A stretch of 64,000 bases of DNA from SIG701 sp045544955 (GCA_045544955.1 JAZPZY010000041.1:9048-73047), one strand, 5' to 3'; positions 1 through 9,380 are shown, counted from the first letter of the stretch. Notes: generated by a model not told the origin, from the sequence alone. A program made the numbers and translations.

Positions 1-95
1 TGGGCAAAGAACCGCTGCAGATCAGCGGCGAGGAAGCCCTGAAAACACACAGACTGATCATGGAGATCTACGATAAGGGAGGCATGCGGAAATGA
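1..95 (+). CDS. Gfo/Idh/MocA family oxidoreductase, C-terminal end only (5' truncated by window)
   Basis: The first 95 bases encode the last 30 residues of a protein ending in EALKTHRLIMEIYDKGGMRK. The pattern 'EPL.ISGEEALKTHRLIMEIY' is typical of the extreme C-terminus of NAD(P)-dependent sugar oxidoreductases of the Gfo/Idh/MocA family, where the last helix follows the catalytic alpha/beta domain. The stop TGA (93-95) overlaps the ATG of the next gene in an ATGA junction, so the two are translationally coupled in one operon. Only the tail is visible, so the family call rests on about 30 residues plus the sugar-catabolic context. Confidence 0.6.
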   Translation, partial: GKEPLQISGEEALKTHRLIMEIYDKGGMRK

Positions 96-937
96 AGATC
101 GGCGTCATTACGGACTGTTTTAAGAAAACCCACGAGGAAGGTATCCGCATGGCGGCACAGCTTTCGCTGGACGGTGTGCAGATCTACGCCACCACCGGCG
201 AATTTTCCCCGGCACTTCCTGTGGAAAAGAAAGCGGAATACAAAAACCTTCTGAAAGAAAACGGCCTTGTGGTATCCGCCCTTTGCGGCGATATGGGCGG
301 TTACGGCTTTGAAAAAGCCGAGGACAACGCCGCACGGATCGAGGCAACGAAGCGGATCATTGATCTGGCGGTGGAGTTCGGCACGTCTGTGGTCACTACC
401 CACATCGGTGTGATCCCGGCCGATAAAACGAATCCCCGCTACGGCGTTATGCGGGCCGCTCTTACCGAATGCGGCCTGTATGCCAAGGAAAAGGGCGTCA
501 CCCTTGCCATTGAAACCGGCCCGGAGAAGGCGGATACCCTGCTTGCTTTTCTCATGGATACGAAGGGCGGCGTGGGCGTCAATCTGGACCCGGCCAACTT
601 CACCATGGTAACGGGACAGGACGCGGTGGAAGCGGTGTATACCCTGAAGGATTACATCGTCCATACCCATGTGAAGGACGGCCGTATGCTGGATCCCACC
701 CAGGATCCCACGGACGTGTATCACGCCTTTGCGGTGGGCGGCGTGGACGCGCTGAACGCTTGCAAAGGATTCAAGGAGCTCCCCATCGGCGAGGGCGACG
801 TGGATTGGGATAAATACCTGAAGGCACTTTCGGACATCGGCTTTGACGGATTTCTCACCATCGAAAGAGAGTGCGGAGACGATCCCGCGGCTGATATCCG
901 CCTGGCGGCTTCCTTTATAAAAGAAAAACTGAAATAA
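92..937 (+). CDS. Sugar phosphate isomerase/epimerase-like TIM-barrel protein
   Basis: A 281-residue cytosolic protein of the xylose isomerase-like TIM-barrel (AP endonuclease 2) family, which includes sugar isomerases, epimerases and inosose dehydratases acting on keto- or hydroxy-sugars. It begins MKIGVITDCF and shows the expected metal-ligand strands in order: IETGPE near residue 140, NLDPANF, HTHVKDG near residue 190, and LTIERE near residue 255. Length is normal for the family. The start overlaps the previous stop, and 25 bases separate it from the next oxidoreductase, so it belongs to the glycoside operon ending near 9.2 kb. The substrate cannot be told from sequence; an epimerase or dehydratase partner of the flanking oxidoreductases is the likeliest role. 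Confidence 0.85.
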   Translation: MKIGVITDCFKKTHEEGIRMAAQLSLDGVQIYATTGEFSPALPVEKKAEYKNLLKENGLVVSALCGDMGGYGFEKAEDNAARIEATKRIIDLAVEFGTSVVTTHIGVIPADKTNPRYGVMRAALTECGLYAKEKGVTLAIETGPEKADTLLAFLMDTKGGVGVNLDPANFTMVTGQDAVEAVYTLKDYIVHTHVKDGRMLDPTQDPTDVYHAFAVGGVDALNACKGFKELPIGEGDVDWDKYLKALSDIGFDGFLTIERECGDDPAADIRLAASFIKEKLK

Positions 938-962
938 TAAAAACACAACGGAGGATATACGT

Positions 963-1814
963 ATGAAAGTCGGATTTATTGATTATTTTCTGGATGAGTG
1001 GCACGCCAATCACCTGGTTGACTGGCTGAAAGAAGAATCGAACGGTGAGGTATACGTGGCGTACGCCTACGCTTCCCACGAGCCGAAGGATGTGCCCGGC
1101 TTTGCCGATCGCCTGTCCAGCGCAGATTGGGCAAAGCAGTACGGCGTGGAGCTGTGCACGACCGTGGACGAGCTGATCGAAAAGAGCGACGTTCTCATGG
1201 TGCTGGCCCCCAACCATCCCGAAACCCACGAAGCACTTGCCGATGCCGCTCTCAAAAGCGGTAAAGTCACCTATATCGACAAAACCTTTGCCCCGGACGT
1301 GGCAGCTGCCCAGCGGCTCATTGATAAGGGAGCCAAGTACGGCACGCCTCTGTTTACCACCTCTGCTCTCCGCTATGCGAAAGAAGTGCGTGAGCTGAAC
1401 AAAGAGGGCATCGAGAGCGTAGGCATCTACGGTGCTGGTGCGTTTGAGGTGTACTGCATCCATCAGATGGAAATTGCCGTGACCCTTCTCGGCGCAGAGC
1501 TTCGCCGGGTGATGGCCGTGGGTCCGGAATCCCTGCCCACCGTGATTGCGGAATTTTCGGGCGGCCGGTACGCCGTAATGCAGCAGCGCGGCCATGACTG
1601 CGAGTTCGGTTTTGCCGCAAACTATAAGGATGGCAAGGGCGTAATCGCCCCCGATACCTCCGATTATTTCCCGGGCTTTATCAGAGAACTGGTCCGCTTC
1701 TTTGAAACGGGCAAAAAGCCTGTCCCCTACGAGGAGACCATGGCAGTTATGAAGCTGCGTGAGACCGCACTGCGTGCGGTGAAGACGCCCGGCGTGTGGC
1801 TGGACGTGCAGTAA
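963..1814 (+). CDS. Gfo/Idh/MocA-like oxidoreductase, short form
   Basis: A 283-residue protein resembling the NAD(P)-binding Gfo/Idh/MocA oxidoreductases. The N-terminal Rossmann strand is MKVGFIDYF, without a clean GxGxxG, and VLMVLAPNHPETHEALADAAL followed by YIDKTFAPD occupies the place of the usual EKP catalytic-lysine motif. It is shorter than the 330-390 residues usual for the family, so the C-terminal domain is reduced. A ribosome site (GGAGG) lies 10 bases upstream. Its closest relative in this window by layout is the minus-strand gene at 19438-20307. It probably oxidises or reduces a sugar released by the glycosidases encoded just downstream; the substrate is unknown. Confidence 0.75.
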   Translation: MKVGFIDYFLDEWHANHLVDWLKEESNGEVYVAYAYASHEPKDVPGFADRLSSADWAKQYGVELCTTVDELIEKSDVLMVLAPNHPETHEALADAALKSGKVTYIDKTFAPDVAAAQRLIDKGAKYGTPLFTTSALRYAKEVRELNKEGIESVGIYGAGAFEVYCIHQMEIAVTLLGAELRRVMAVGPESLPTVIAEFSGGRYAVMQQRGHDCEFGFAANYKDGKGVIAPDTSDYFPGFIRELVRFFETGKKPVPYEETMAVMKLRETALRAVKTPGVWLDVQ

Positions 1815-1850
1815 TATTTCCACATTAGGTAAGGAAAGGGTATTCTCTCT

Positions 1851-4031
1851 ATGCAGGACGGAACGTTTCAGGGCATCTCTTTTGTAAAATCCACCCGGTG
1901 GGATAAGGACGATCTGTCCGCCCCGGCACCGCTTTTTCGCAGACGTTTTACCGTAAAGGGACCGGTGGAAAGGGCGGTTCTGTCCGTGTGCGGTCTCGGC
2001 ATCGGCTATTCGTTCCTCAACGGAAAGGCCGTAAGCCCGGATCTCTTTACCGCCCCCCTCAGCGATTATTCGAAAACCCTGTGGTACAACCGGTACGACG
2101 TGACCGATCTTGTGACGGAGGGGGAAAACGTCTTCGCCGCCGTTCTCGGCAACGGCTGGTATAACGAGGGCATCGTGTCCGCATGGAAGGTGCGGGAGGC
2201 GGCGTGGCGTGACGTGCCGAAGCTGATCTTCTCCCTTACCGTAAACGGAGAGATCGCGGCGGTGAGCGATGGGCAGTGCAAGGTGTCCCACGATTCCCCG
2301 TTCGTGTTCAATCAGCTCCGCAGCGGCGAGCATTTTGACGCCCGCCTGTACGATCCCGCCTGGAATACCCTGTCCTTTGACGATTCCCTTTGGGAGAATG
2401 CCGCAGAGGACGAAACGCCCCCCGCCGGGGTGTTTCGCCTCTGCCCCTGTGAGCCGATCCGGGAGGATACCGTCTACCCGGCGAAGATCGTAAAAACGCT
2501 GGGAGAGGGCACGTACCTCTACGATATGGGACAGAATATATCCGGCTACGTCCGCCTTTCCGGACGGCAGAAGGCCGGCACGATCCTCACGATCCGCTAC
2601 CGGGAAACGGTGGAGGAATTTTCGAAAGAAACCTGGGAGGATCCGTACTGGCCGGCGAAATATTTCCCGGAAAGCGAATACCAGACGGACGTGTATATCG
2701 CGGACGGCGGCGATTTTACCTGGTCGCCCCGGTTTGCCTATCATGGTTTCCGCTATATGGAGATCAGCGGCGTTTCGGACGCTTCTTCCCTTGCCGTCTC
2801 GGGCGTGTTCGTCCATCAGGCGGTGGAAAAACGGACGATGTTTGAAACCTCCGATCCCTTCCTCAACAAACTGTTCCACGCCGGACGGATCTCGTCTTTG
2901 TCCAATATGTTCTATAACGTCACCGACTGCCCCACGAGAGAAAAACTGGGCTGGTGCGGCGACGCCGCCGTTTCCGCCGAGCAGATGCTCACCAACTTCA
3001 AAGCGGAGGATCTGTTCCGGAAATGGGTCTGTGATATGCGGGACGCCATGCGGGAGGACGGAGCCTTGCCGGCCATCATTCCCACCGCCGGCTGGGGATT
3101 TACCTGGGGCAACGGCCCGGTGACGGACAGCGCGTTTTTTGAGCTTCCCTACCGGGTGTACCTGCATACGGGCGATCCGTCTCTTTTAATTGATAATCTT
3201 CCTTATTTCAAACGCTATCTTGCCCATCTCGTAAACTGGGCGGGAGAATCGGGCGTGATGGATTTCGGCCTGCCGGACTGGGCACCGCCCCACGTGGAGC
3301 AGTCCACACTGTCCATGGATTTCGTCAACAAGGTGCTCATGACGGAGTTTCTCCGCATCACGGCCCTGGCGGCACGGCTCGCCGGGGAGGACGACGGCGC
3401 GATTCTTTCCGCGCGTGCGGCAAGGATCCGGGAGATCCGGGAAAAATACGTGCGTGCCGACGGCCGGTGCGTGTTTGATACACAGACCGCCGCCGCCATG
3501 CTGATCTATTATGAGATCACCGACGATCCGCAGCCGCTGCTGACGCAGCTTCTGTCGCTGCTCAAGGCCGCTGACTTTCATCACGACTGCGGCACGGTGG
3601 GCTTCAGGTGCCTGTTCTACGCCTTGAGCCGGCACGGCCTGCACGAGATCGCCTATAAGGTGCTCACCGTGAAGGGATATCCTTCCTTTTCCTATTGGTT
3701 TGAAAACGGTGCTACCTCTTTCTGGGAAAGATGGGAGGTCCGGTTTTCCCGGAATCACCATATGTTTTCCTCCGGCATGGGCTGGCTTGTGCAGTCGGTC
3801 CTCGGTATCCGGCCGGATGAGAAGAAACCGGGCGCATGTGAATTTGTGCTTCAGCCATATCCTTTTGAAAAACTGGATTTTGCCAAAGGCTCCTGCAAAA
3901 CCGTGGACGGAACCGTTTCCGTCTCATGGGAAAAGGGCGGTGCCCTTACCGTTTGTGTGGATCCCGGCGTGAAGATCCGGTATAAAGACGTATATCTGCC
4001 GGCAGGCACGTCCGTGTTTGCCGCGTGGTAA
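1851..4031 (+). CDS. Alpha-L-rhamnosidase, GH78 family
   Basis: A 726-residue glycoside hydrolase. It has an N-terminal beta-sandwich region, a middle domain (LYDMGQNISGYVRL near residue 225, the rhamnosidase concanavalin-like domain), and an (alpha/alpha)6 barrel carrying the GH78 signature DCPTREKLGWCGDA starting at D359, with the further motif GATSFWERWE near residue 630. Family members hydrolyse terminal alpha-L-rhamnose from plant glycosides, flavonoids or rhamnose-rich polysaccharides. No signal peptide is visible (MQDGTFQGISFVKS), so the enzyme probably acts in the cytosol on imported oligosaccharides or glycosides. It lies 36 bases after the preceding gene and 29 before the next. A few residues around the signature differ from the commoner DCPQRDERLGW, so the exact specificity is open. 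Confidence 0.88.
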   Translation: MQDGTFQGISFVKSTRWDKDDLSAPAPLFRRRFTVKGPVERAVLSVCGLGIGYSFLNGKAVSPDLFTAPLSDYSKTLWYNRYDVTDLVTEGENVFAAVLGNGWYNEGIVSAWKVREAAWRDVPKLIFSLTVNGEIAAVSDGQCKVSHDSPFVFNQLRSGEHFDARLYDPAWNTLSFDDSLWENAAEDETPPAGVFRLCPCEPIREDTVYPAKIVKTLGEGTYLYDMGQNISGYVRLSGRQKAGTILTIRYRETVEEFSKETWEDPYWPAKYFPESEYQTDVYIADGGDFTWSPRFAYHGFRYMEISGVSDASSLAVSGVFVHQAVEKRTMFETSDPFLNKLFHAGRISSLSNMFYNVTDCPTREKLGWCGDAAVSAEQMLTNFKAEDLFRKWVCDMRDAMREDGALPAIIPTAGWGFTWGNGPVTDSAFFELPYRVYLHTGDPSLLIDNLPYFKRYLAHLVNWAGESGVMDFGLPDWAPPHVEQSTLSMDFVNKVLMTEFLRITALAARLAGEDDGAILSARAARIREIREKYVRADGRCVFDTQTAAAMLIYYEITDDPQPLLTQLLSLLKAADFHHDCGTVGFRCLFYALSRHGLHEIAYKVLTVKGYPSFSYWFENGATSFWERWEVRFSRNHHMFSSGMGWLVQSVLGIRPDEKKPGACEFVLQPYPFEKLDFAKGSCKTVDGTVSVSWEKGGALTVCVDPGVKIRYKDVYLPAGTSVFAAW

Positions 4032-4060
4032 TATTCTGTTTCTGATATAAGGAGAAAAAC

Positions 4061-6187
4061 ATGTTTCAACTGAAAAAAGCACTGATTCCCGCCCCGAAGC
4101 AGCTGAAAGAGGGCGAGGGCCGTTATGCGGTCGCCGCGTTTGGCGGAGCACTCCCGCAGATCGTTTTTGACGAAGCACTGCCCTATCTTTCCGTAGGAGC
4201 GGCTTACGTGAATAAGACGCTGACGGATCTGCTGTCGGTTTGCGTTACCGACGCCGCGCCTGCCTATACGGTGGATGTCACCGTCTGCCCCGCGGACGCC
4301 CGCTTCCAGGATCTGCCCGCCGAGGCGTATTTCCTCAAAACGGAGGAGGGAAAGGCAACCCTCGTCGGTAAAGATGCCGCCGGTGCGTACTACGCCCTTA
4401 TGACCTTCTCCCAGATGGTGTTTATGGACGGCGATACCCTTACCGTGCCCCAGGCGGAGATTTTGGATTATCCGGATTTCCCCCGCCGCGGACCGTCCAT
4501 TGAAAGCCGCTACGGCACGGAGCTTATGACCAAGGACGAATGGTTTAGACTGATCGACTATTTCTCCGCACTGAAGCAGAACGACGTGGAGATCGTTATC
4601 TATAACTGCTGGGGACTCCAGTACGACGGCGTGCGTACCGAATGCCTGTACGTGCCCATCAAAAAATATCCCCAACTGAAAACGCCCAAGATCAAAAAAT
4701 ACTATTCCGTAAAAGAGAAAAAATGGGTGCACGAGGAGAATATCCTGCCGCCCATGTTCGAGGAAGACTTCTTCGGCGAGCTGGTGGCTTATGCAAAGGA
4801 GAGAAACGTGACGGTTCGCCCCTTTGTCAACAGCCTCGGCCACAATTCCCTGATCCCCACCGTTTTCCCCGAGATCTCCGCTCTCAAAGAATCGGGTGAG
4901 CCGGCAAACAAGGGCTTCTGCACTCTGAACGAAAAAACCTATGAAGTGATGTTCAACATCTACGACGAGATCATCGACCGGTATCTTCTGCCAAACGGCG
5001 TGACCGAAATGCACGTAGGTCTGGACGAGGTGACGCCCAAGTACCGCTGCAACTGCGAAAAGTGCAAAGCGCACGAGCATAAGGATCTGATGCTGGATTA
5101 TATGATCCGCGTGTGCCGCCACCTGAAAGAAAAAGGCATGAAGCGTGTCCTCATGTGCTTTGATATGCTTTTCTACGATTTCAATATCGTAAACGAAGAG
5201 TTGAAAAAACGCTTTATTGATGAGGATATATACGACGTGGTGGTGCTGGACTGGTGGGCATATCAGGATCCCATCCACCTGTTCCGCGACCGGGCGGACG
5301 AAGTGAACAGCCTGTTCCGTTCCAGCATCAAGGCGTATACCGGCTACTATCACTGGACGCTGCCCGGTGACAACAACGATAACATCCGTGCCTGCGTAAA
5401 ACTGGCGAAGAAACTGGGATTTGAGGCGGTGGACGCCTACAGCTCCTGGGAAGACTGCCAGGACAAGAACTATCTGACCCTTGCCGACGTTTCCTGGAAT
5501 ACGGATAACGCGGACAACGCCGCCGAGTTTGACGAGCGGTACGCCTTTCGCAATTACCCCCACAATATCCCCGGGGCTCTGGAAGCCTTCCGTGCCATGT
5601 ACGGCATCATGATCGACGAAACACGGGAAGCCTACCTGAACCGCGCTATCTGGCATCTGGATTATTATTTCTACTGCTACCAAAACGAGGATGCGCCGGG
5701 CATCAAGAATTTCCCCGGCAGTGCGTACAAGTACATCGAGGAGCGGAAAGAGGAATACCTCCCCTACCTCCGCTATCTGAAAGAGAAAGCCTCCGTTGCT
5801 CTGGAATTCTTCACAAACAGCGGCGTCTCCAGCCGGATGAACGATATCTGGCGGCTCAGCGCATGGCAGTATTACGTGCTGGCGGACGAGTACCTGACGC
5901 TGTATAACCTGCATTTTTCCTACAACAAGGGCGAAACGGATGCCCATACGGTCATAAGAGAGCTTCAGCGTCTTATCACCCAGCGGGAAGCGTTGATGCT
6001 TCTGGCGGAGAACACCCGTATGGAGGCCACGAAGCCTACCTATCTCCGCAATATGTCCGTGTTCCGCCAGTTTATGACGGATCTGCTTTCCTATTTCCGC
6101 CGGGAACTTGCCGCCGGACGCACGCCCAAGCTCGATATGTTTGATCTCACCTACGCTACCGGCGATATGCTCACGTTTTTGCAGTAA
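4061..6187 (+). CDS. GH20-like beta-N-acetylhexosaminidase family protein
   Basis: A 708-residue protein. Residues about 80-140 resemble the GH20b N-terminal domain (AYYALMTFSQMV), followed by DYPDFPRRG, the usual entry to the GH20 TIM barrel. The barrel carries EMHVGLDEV with the Asp-Glu pair at D322-E323, the place of the GH20 catalytic H-x-G-G-D-E motif; the second Gly is Leu here. GH20 enzymes release terminal GlcNAc or GalNAc by substrate-assisted catalysis. There is no signal peptide, so cytosolic action is likely, as for the rhamnosidase upstream. The C-terminal 250 residues are helical and not recognised. Because of the altered motif a related activity or a non-GlcNAc substrate is possible. 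Confidence 0.75.
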   Translation: MFQLKKALIPAPKQLKEGEGRYAVAAFGGALPQIVFDEALPYLSVGAAYVNKTLTDLLSVCVTDAAPAYTVDVTVCPADARFQDLPAEAYFLKTEEGKATLVGKDAAGAYYALMTFSQMVFMDGDTLTVPQAEILDYPDFPRRGPSIESRYGTELMTKDEWFRLIDYFSALKQNDVEIVIYNCWGLQYDGVRTECLYVPIKKYPQLKTPKIKKYYSVKEKKWVHEENILPPMFEEDFFGELVAYAKERNVTVRPFVNSLGHNSLIPTVFPEISALKESGEPANKGFCTLNEKTYEVMFNIYDEIIDRYLLPNGVTEMHVGLDEVTPKYRCNCEKCKAHEHKDLMLDYMIRVCRHLKEKGMKRVLMCFDMLFYDFNIVNEELKKRFIDEDIYDVVVLDWWAYQDPIHLFRDRADEVNSLFRSSIKAYTGYYHWTLPGDNNDNIRACVKLAKKLGFEAVDAYSSWEDCQDKNYLTLADVSWNTDNADNAAEFDERYAFRNYPHNIPGALEAFRAMYGIMIDETREAYLNRAIWHLDYYFYCYQNEDAPGIKNFPGSAYKYIEERKEEYLPYLRYLKEKASVALEFFTNSGVSSRMNDIWRLSAWQYYVLADEYLTLYNLHFSYNKGETDAHTVIRELQRLITQREALMLLAENTRMEATKPTYLRNMSVFRQFMTDLLSYFRRELAAGRTPKLDMFDLTYATGDMLTFLQ

Positions 6188-6220
6188 ACAAAAAATAAAC
6201 ACACGAAAAGGAGACTCACC

Positions 6221-7723
6221 ATGAAAAAACTGCTTGCTCTGTTTTTGGCAGCCCTTATGCTGCTGCCCGCTATGATCGCCTGCGATAAAAGCACGGACGA
6301 TCCCGCAAACACCGCCGACCCCGCCGAAACCACCGCACCGGCGGAAACGCTGGACCCCAATGACAGAAAGAATGCAAAAGACAATCTCCCCGCCGATTTC
6401 AATATGCAGGGACAGACGGTGGGCGTTCTCACCCGCCATTCCTACCGCAAAATCGACTGGGACGGCGCAGATGCCGCCGATTCCGAGGTGCTGGCACAGG
6501 CTGTGTACAACCGTACCGCTGCCGTGGAAAAACGCCTGGGACTGACCTTTGAGCTGACCGATCTGGATCTCGGCTACAACGACTACGGACTTGCCATTGA
6601 GGAAAACGTCATGGCAGGGGATGACGCCTGGCAGATCATCCTTGCCGCCGGCAACGCCTCCATCCGTATCGGAAACGATCACCTGTTCCAGGACGTAAGC
6701 GACCTCAAATATTTTGACTTTGAGCAGCCCTGGTGGGCATACGATACCATGATGAACATGTCCGTGGATAACGATTCTATCCGCTATCTCATGGGCGACG
6801 CCGTTATGAACACCTACTACTGGGCAAACGTGGCGTACTTCAACAAGCGGATTTACGAAGAAAACTTCGGCGATCCCGACGATCTCTACAAGAAAGCCAT
6901 CGATTACAAGTGGTACTACGACGATCTCTACGAGATGGTGGAGACTGCCGCCAACGATATAGACGGCGACGGACAGATGGACGAGGGCGATACCTTCGGT
7001 ATGTTCTGCGATAACCAGGCACTGTACGGGCTTATGGGCGGCTGCGCCGGCTACCGGCAGATGACCCGTGCCGAGAACGGCTACCCGGTGATCGACCACG
7101 ATCTGGATCGCGCCGCCGAGGTTATGGATATCCTGTATCATCTGTGCTGGGAGAACCCCGGTTTCGGCGTGGATGTGAATTTCTATAAGACCCATCCCGA
7201 TTCTACCTCCGGCGTATTTACCGACGGCAACGTGCTGTTTTCCATGTACACCCTTTCCTATACCGATCTTGAAAACTTCCGCAATATGGAGGACGACTAC
7301 GGCATCCTGCCCGTTCCGCTGATCGATGAAAAGCAGGAGAAGTACGTAGCACCCATCACCACCTCCGCTACGTTCCTCACGATCCCCAAGACCTGTGAGA
7401 ATCCGGACGATATCAGCGGCGTGATCGAGGCACTTTCCTCTGAGTCCTATCGCAGCGTTGTGGAAGTGTTCTACGAATCCGCTCTGAAGATGAAGTACTC
7501 CCGCGACTCCTATTCCGGCCAGTGTATCGATATTATCAAAGATTCTCTCTATAAGGATTTCCTTACCGAGTACGCCGATCTGGTAGGCTGCTCCGGCATC
7601 ATGCGGAAATGCCTTGCAGAAAAATCCAAGGGATATGCCTCCATGTACAATGCACAGGTAGGCGCTGCCAATAAGAAAATCATTGACGTGGTAGACGGTA
7701 TTTTGGCGGCTTCGGAAAACTAA
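6221..7723 (+). CDS. Extracellular substrate-binding lipoprotein (SBP-like), clade 1
   Basis: A 500-residue exported lipoprotein. The signal peptide MKKLLALFLAALMLL ends in a lipobox with Cys21, followed by a Thr/Pro/Ala/Glu-rich linker (residues 22-55) and a two-lobe binding-protein-like domain. The segment DIDGDGQMDEGD near residue 245 looks like the calcium-type loop seen in many Firmicutes sugar-binding proteins. The C-terminal third (ESYRSVVEVFYESALKMKYS) aligns by eye with the array lipoproteins at 28.9-43.7 kb. It presumably captures a sugar or glycoside for an ABC transporter, but no permease or ATPase gene is nearby. It shares the operon with GH78 and GH20-like genes and is followed by a close paralogue after 24 bases. 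Confidence 0.82.
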   Translation: MKKLLALFLAALMLLPAMIACDKSTDDPANTADPAETTAPAETLDPNDRKNAKDNLPADFNMQGQTVGVLTRHSYRKIDWDGADAADSEVLAQAVYNRTAAVEKRLGLTFELTDLDLGYNDYGLAIEENVMAGDDAWQIILAAGNASIRIGNDHLFQDVSDLKYFDFEQPWWAYDTMMNMSVDNDSIRYLMGDAVMNTYYWANVAYFNKRIYEENFGDPDDLYKKAIDYKWYYDDLYEMVETAANDIDGDGQMDEGDTFGMFCDNQALYGLMGGCAGYRQMTRAENGYPVIDHDLDRAAEVMDILYHLCWENPGFGVDVNFYKTHPDSTSGVFTDGNVLFSMYTLSYTDLENFRNMEDDYGILPVPLIDEKQEKYVAPITTSATFLTIPKTCENPDDISGVIEALSSESYRSVVEVFYESALKMKYSRDSYSGQCIDIIKDSLYKDFLTEYADLVGCSGIMRKCLAEKSKGYASMYNAQVGAANKKIIDVVDGILAASEN

Positions 7724-7747
7724 AACATAACGAGAAAGGCGTTTATT

Positions 7748-9232
7748 ATGAAAAAACTTCTTGCTTTGACACTTGCAGTGCTCATGCTGCTTCCTGCCAT
7801 GGCCGCCTGCAACAAAAACACCGATGATCCCGCGGGGACTACCGCTCCGGCAGAAACGGAGCCTGCGGAAACGCTGGATCCCAATGACAGAAGAAACGCA
7901 AAAGACAACCTGCCCGCCGATTTCAACATGAACGGTGAGACGGTGGGTGTTCTCACCCGGCATACCTACCGCCAGATCGACTGGGACGGCGGCGACGCCG
8001 TGGAGTCGGACGTTCTGGCACAGGCAGTGTTCAACCGTACCGAAACTGTGCAGGAGCGTCTCGGTCTTACATTCGAGCTGACCGATCTGGATCTGCATTA
8101 CGACGATTACGGCAAAGCCATTGAGGAAAATATTATGGCGGGCGACGACACCTGGTCGATCATTCTTGCCGCCGGCAACGCCTCCATCCGCCTGGGCTAT
8201 GACCACCTGTTCCAGGACGTGAGTGGTAACCCCTATCTGGATTTCGACCAGCCCTGGTGGGCAACCACGGTTATGGAAGAGATGTCCGTAAACGGCAAGA
8301 TCATCCGCTATATGATGGGCGATGCCATCATGAACACCTATCTCTGGGCGTACGTTTCCTTCTTCAACAAGCGTATCTATGAAGAAAACTTCGGCGATCC
8401 CGACGAACTTTACAAGAAAGCCATCGCCGGTGAATGGTACTACGACGATCTGATGACGATGTGCGAGGCGGTGCTGGACGACGTGAACGGCGACGGCAAG
8501 CGGGACGAGGACGATACCTACGGCGTGTATTTTGTGAACCCCGGTGCGCTGGCGCATATGGAAAGAGCTGCTAACTTCCGCATGTATTCCCGTGACGAAG
8601 ACGGACTGCCCTATCTGGATCACGATACGGAACGGGGCATGGAAGTGCTGGAGAAAATGTATAAGGTCGTATGGGAGACTCCCGGCGTATATAATGAGTT
8701 CAATAAGTGGGGCAATGATGCCGAATACTTTGCACAGGGCAACGTTTTGTTCTGTATCAACTCTCTTGACCGTGTGCTGGGCGACTATATGCGGAATATG
8801 GAAGACGACTACGGTATTCTGCCTATGCCGCTGGTAGACGAAAAGCAGACGGAGTACGTGGCACCCATTACCACCTCCGCTACCTTCCTTGTGATTCCCA
8901 AGACCTGTCAGGACGACCGTATCGGCGGCGTGATCGAGGCACTTGCCTCCGAATCCTACCGCTCTGTTGTGGAAGTGTTCTACGAGTCCGCTTTGAAGAT
9001 GAAATACTCCCGCGACTCCTACTCCGGTCAGTGCATCGATATTATCAAGAATGCCCTGTATAAGGACTTTATCTCCGAGTATTCCGGCCACTTCGGCGAG
9101 ATAGCCGGACAGATCCTGCGGTACTGCGTGGAGAATCAGAGCAAATCCTACCAGTCCATGTATAAGGGACAGGCACAGGCTGCCAATAAGAAGCTGGCCA
9201 CGTTCCTTGAAGGAATTCTGGCAGAGGAATAA
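7748..9232 (+). CDS. Extracellular substrate-binding lipoprotein (SBP-like), clade 1 paralogue
   Basis: A 494-residue lipoprotein paralogous along its whole length to the gene just upstream: same signal peptide type (Cys21 lipobox), same Thr/Glu linker, and shared blocks such as LPADFNM, GVLTRH, SIRLGYDHLFQDV and MKYSRDSYSGQCIDI. The calcium-type loop is DVNGDGKRDEDD. The middle third (residues about 255-330) differs most from its neighbour, as expected if the two copies bind different ligands. It is the last gene of the operon; a strong terminator follows 13 bases after its stop. Transport function is inferred from the family; no transporter genes accompany it. Confidence 0.82.
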   Translation: MKKLLALTLAVLMLLPAMAACNKNTDDPAGTTAPAETEPAETLDPNDRRNAKDNLPADFNMNGETVGVLTRHTYRQIDWDGGDAVESDVLAQAVFNRTETVQERLGLTFELTDLDLHYDDYGKAIEENIMAGDDTWSIILAAGNASIRLGYDHLFQDVSGNPYLDFDQPWWATTVMEEMSVNGKIIRYMMGDAIMNTYLWAYVSFFNKRIYEENFGDPDELYKKAIAGEWYYDDLMTMCEAVLDDVNGDGKRDEDDTYGVYFVNPGALAHMERAANFRMYSRDEDGLPYLDHDTERGMEVLEKMYKVVWETPGVYNEFNKWGNDAEYFAQGNVLFCINSLDRVLGDYMRNMEDDYGILPMPLVDEKQTEYVAPITTSATFLVIPKTCQDDRIGGVIEALASESYRSVVEVFYESALKMKYSRDSYSGQCIDIIKNALYKDFISEYSGHFGEIAGQILRYCVENQSKSYQSMYKGQAQAANKKLATFLEGILAEE

Positions 9233-9245
9233 GCTGACGGAAAAG

Positions 9246-9269
9246 AAAAGCACCCCTCGGGGTGCTTTT
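9246..9269 (+). terminator. Rho-independent terminator of the GH78/GH20/SBP operon
   Basis: Perfect 11-bp stem AAAAGCACCCC/GGGGTGCTTTT with a 2-base loop, then a pyrimidine-rich run (CTTTTGG). It lies 13 bases after the last gene of the operon. Confidence 0.9.
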
Positions 9270-9352
9270 CTTTTGGCCGCGGGATGCGAAAAAACGAAAA
9301 TTTTGAGAAGAGAGAAGAACGAAAAGAGAAAAGTGAAAAGAACAAAAGAAAC

Positions 9353-9370
9353 ACCACCCGGACGGGTGGT
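9353..9370 (-). terminator. Bidirectional terminator, 3' end of tRNA-Ser
   Basis: Stem ACCACCCG/CGGGTGGT with a 2-base loop. Read on the minus strand it is followed by GTTTCTTTTG and sits 10 bases beyond the tRNA 3' end, so it should terminate tRNA-Ser. On the plus strand it is followed by TTTCTTTT and could act as a backup terminator for the operon. Confidence 0.8.
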
Positions 9371-9380
9371 TTTCTTTTGG

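Noticed and set aside
3851..9253. 1800-codon open frame on the minus strand opposite the GH20 and lipoprotein genes
   Set aside because: It is a shadow of high-GC plus-strand genes: low-complexity His/Val-rich translation, no family motifs, no ribosome site, and it covers clear genes on the other strand.
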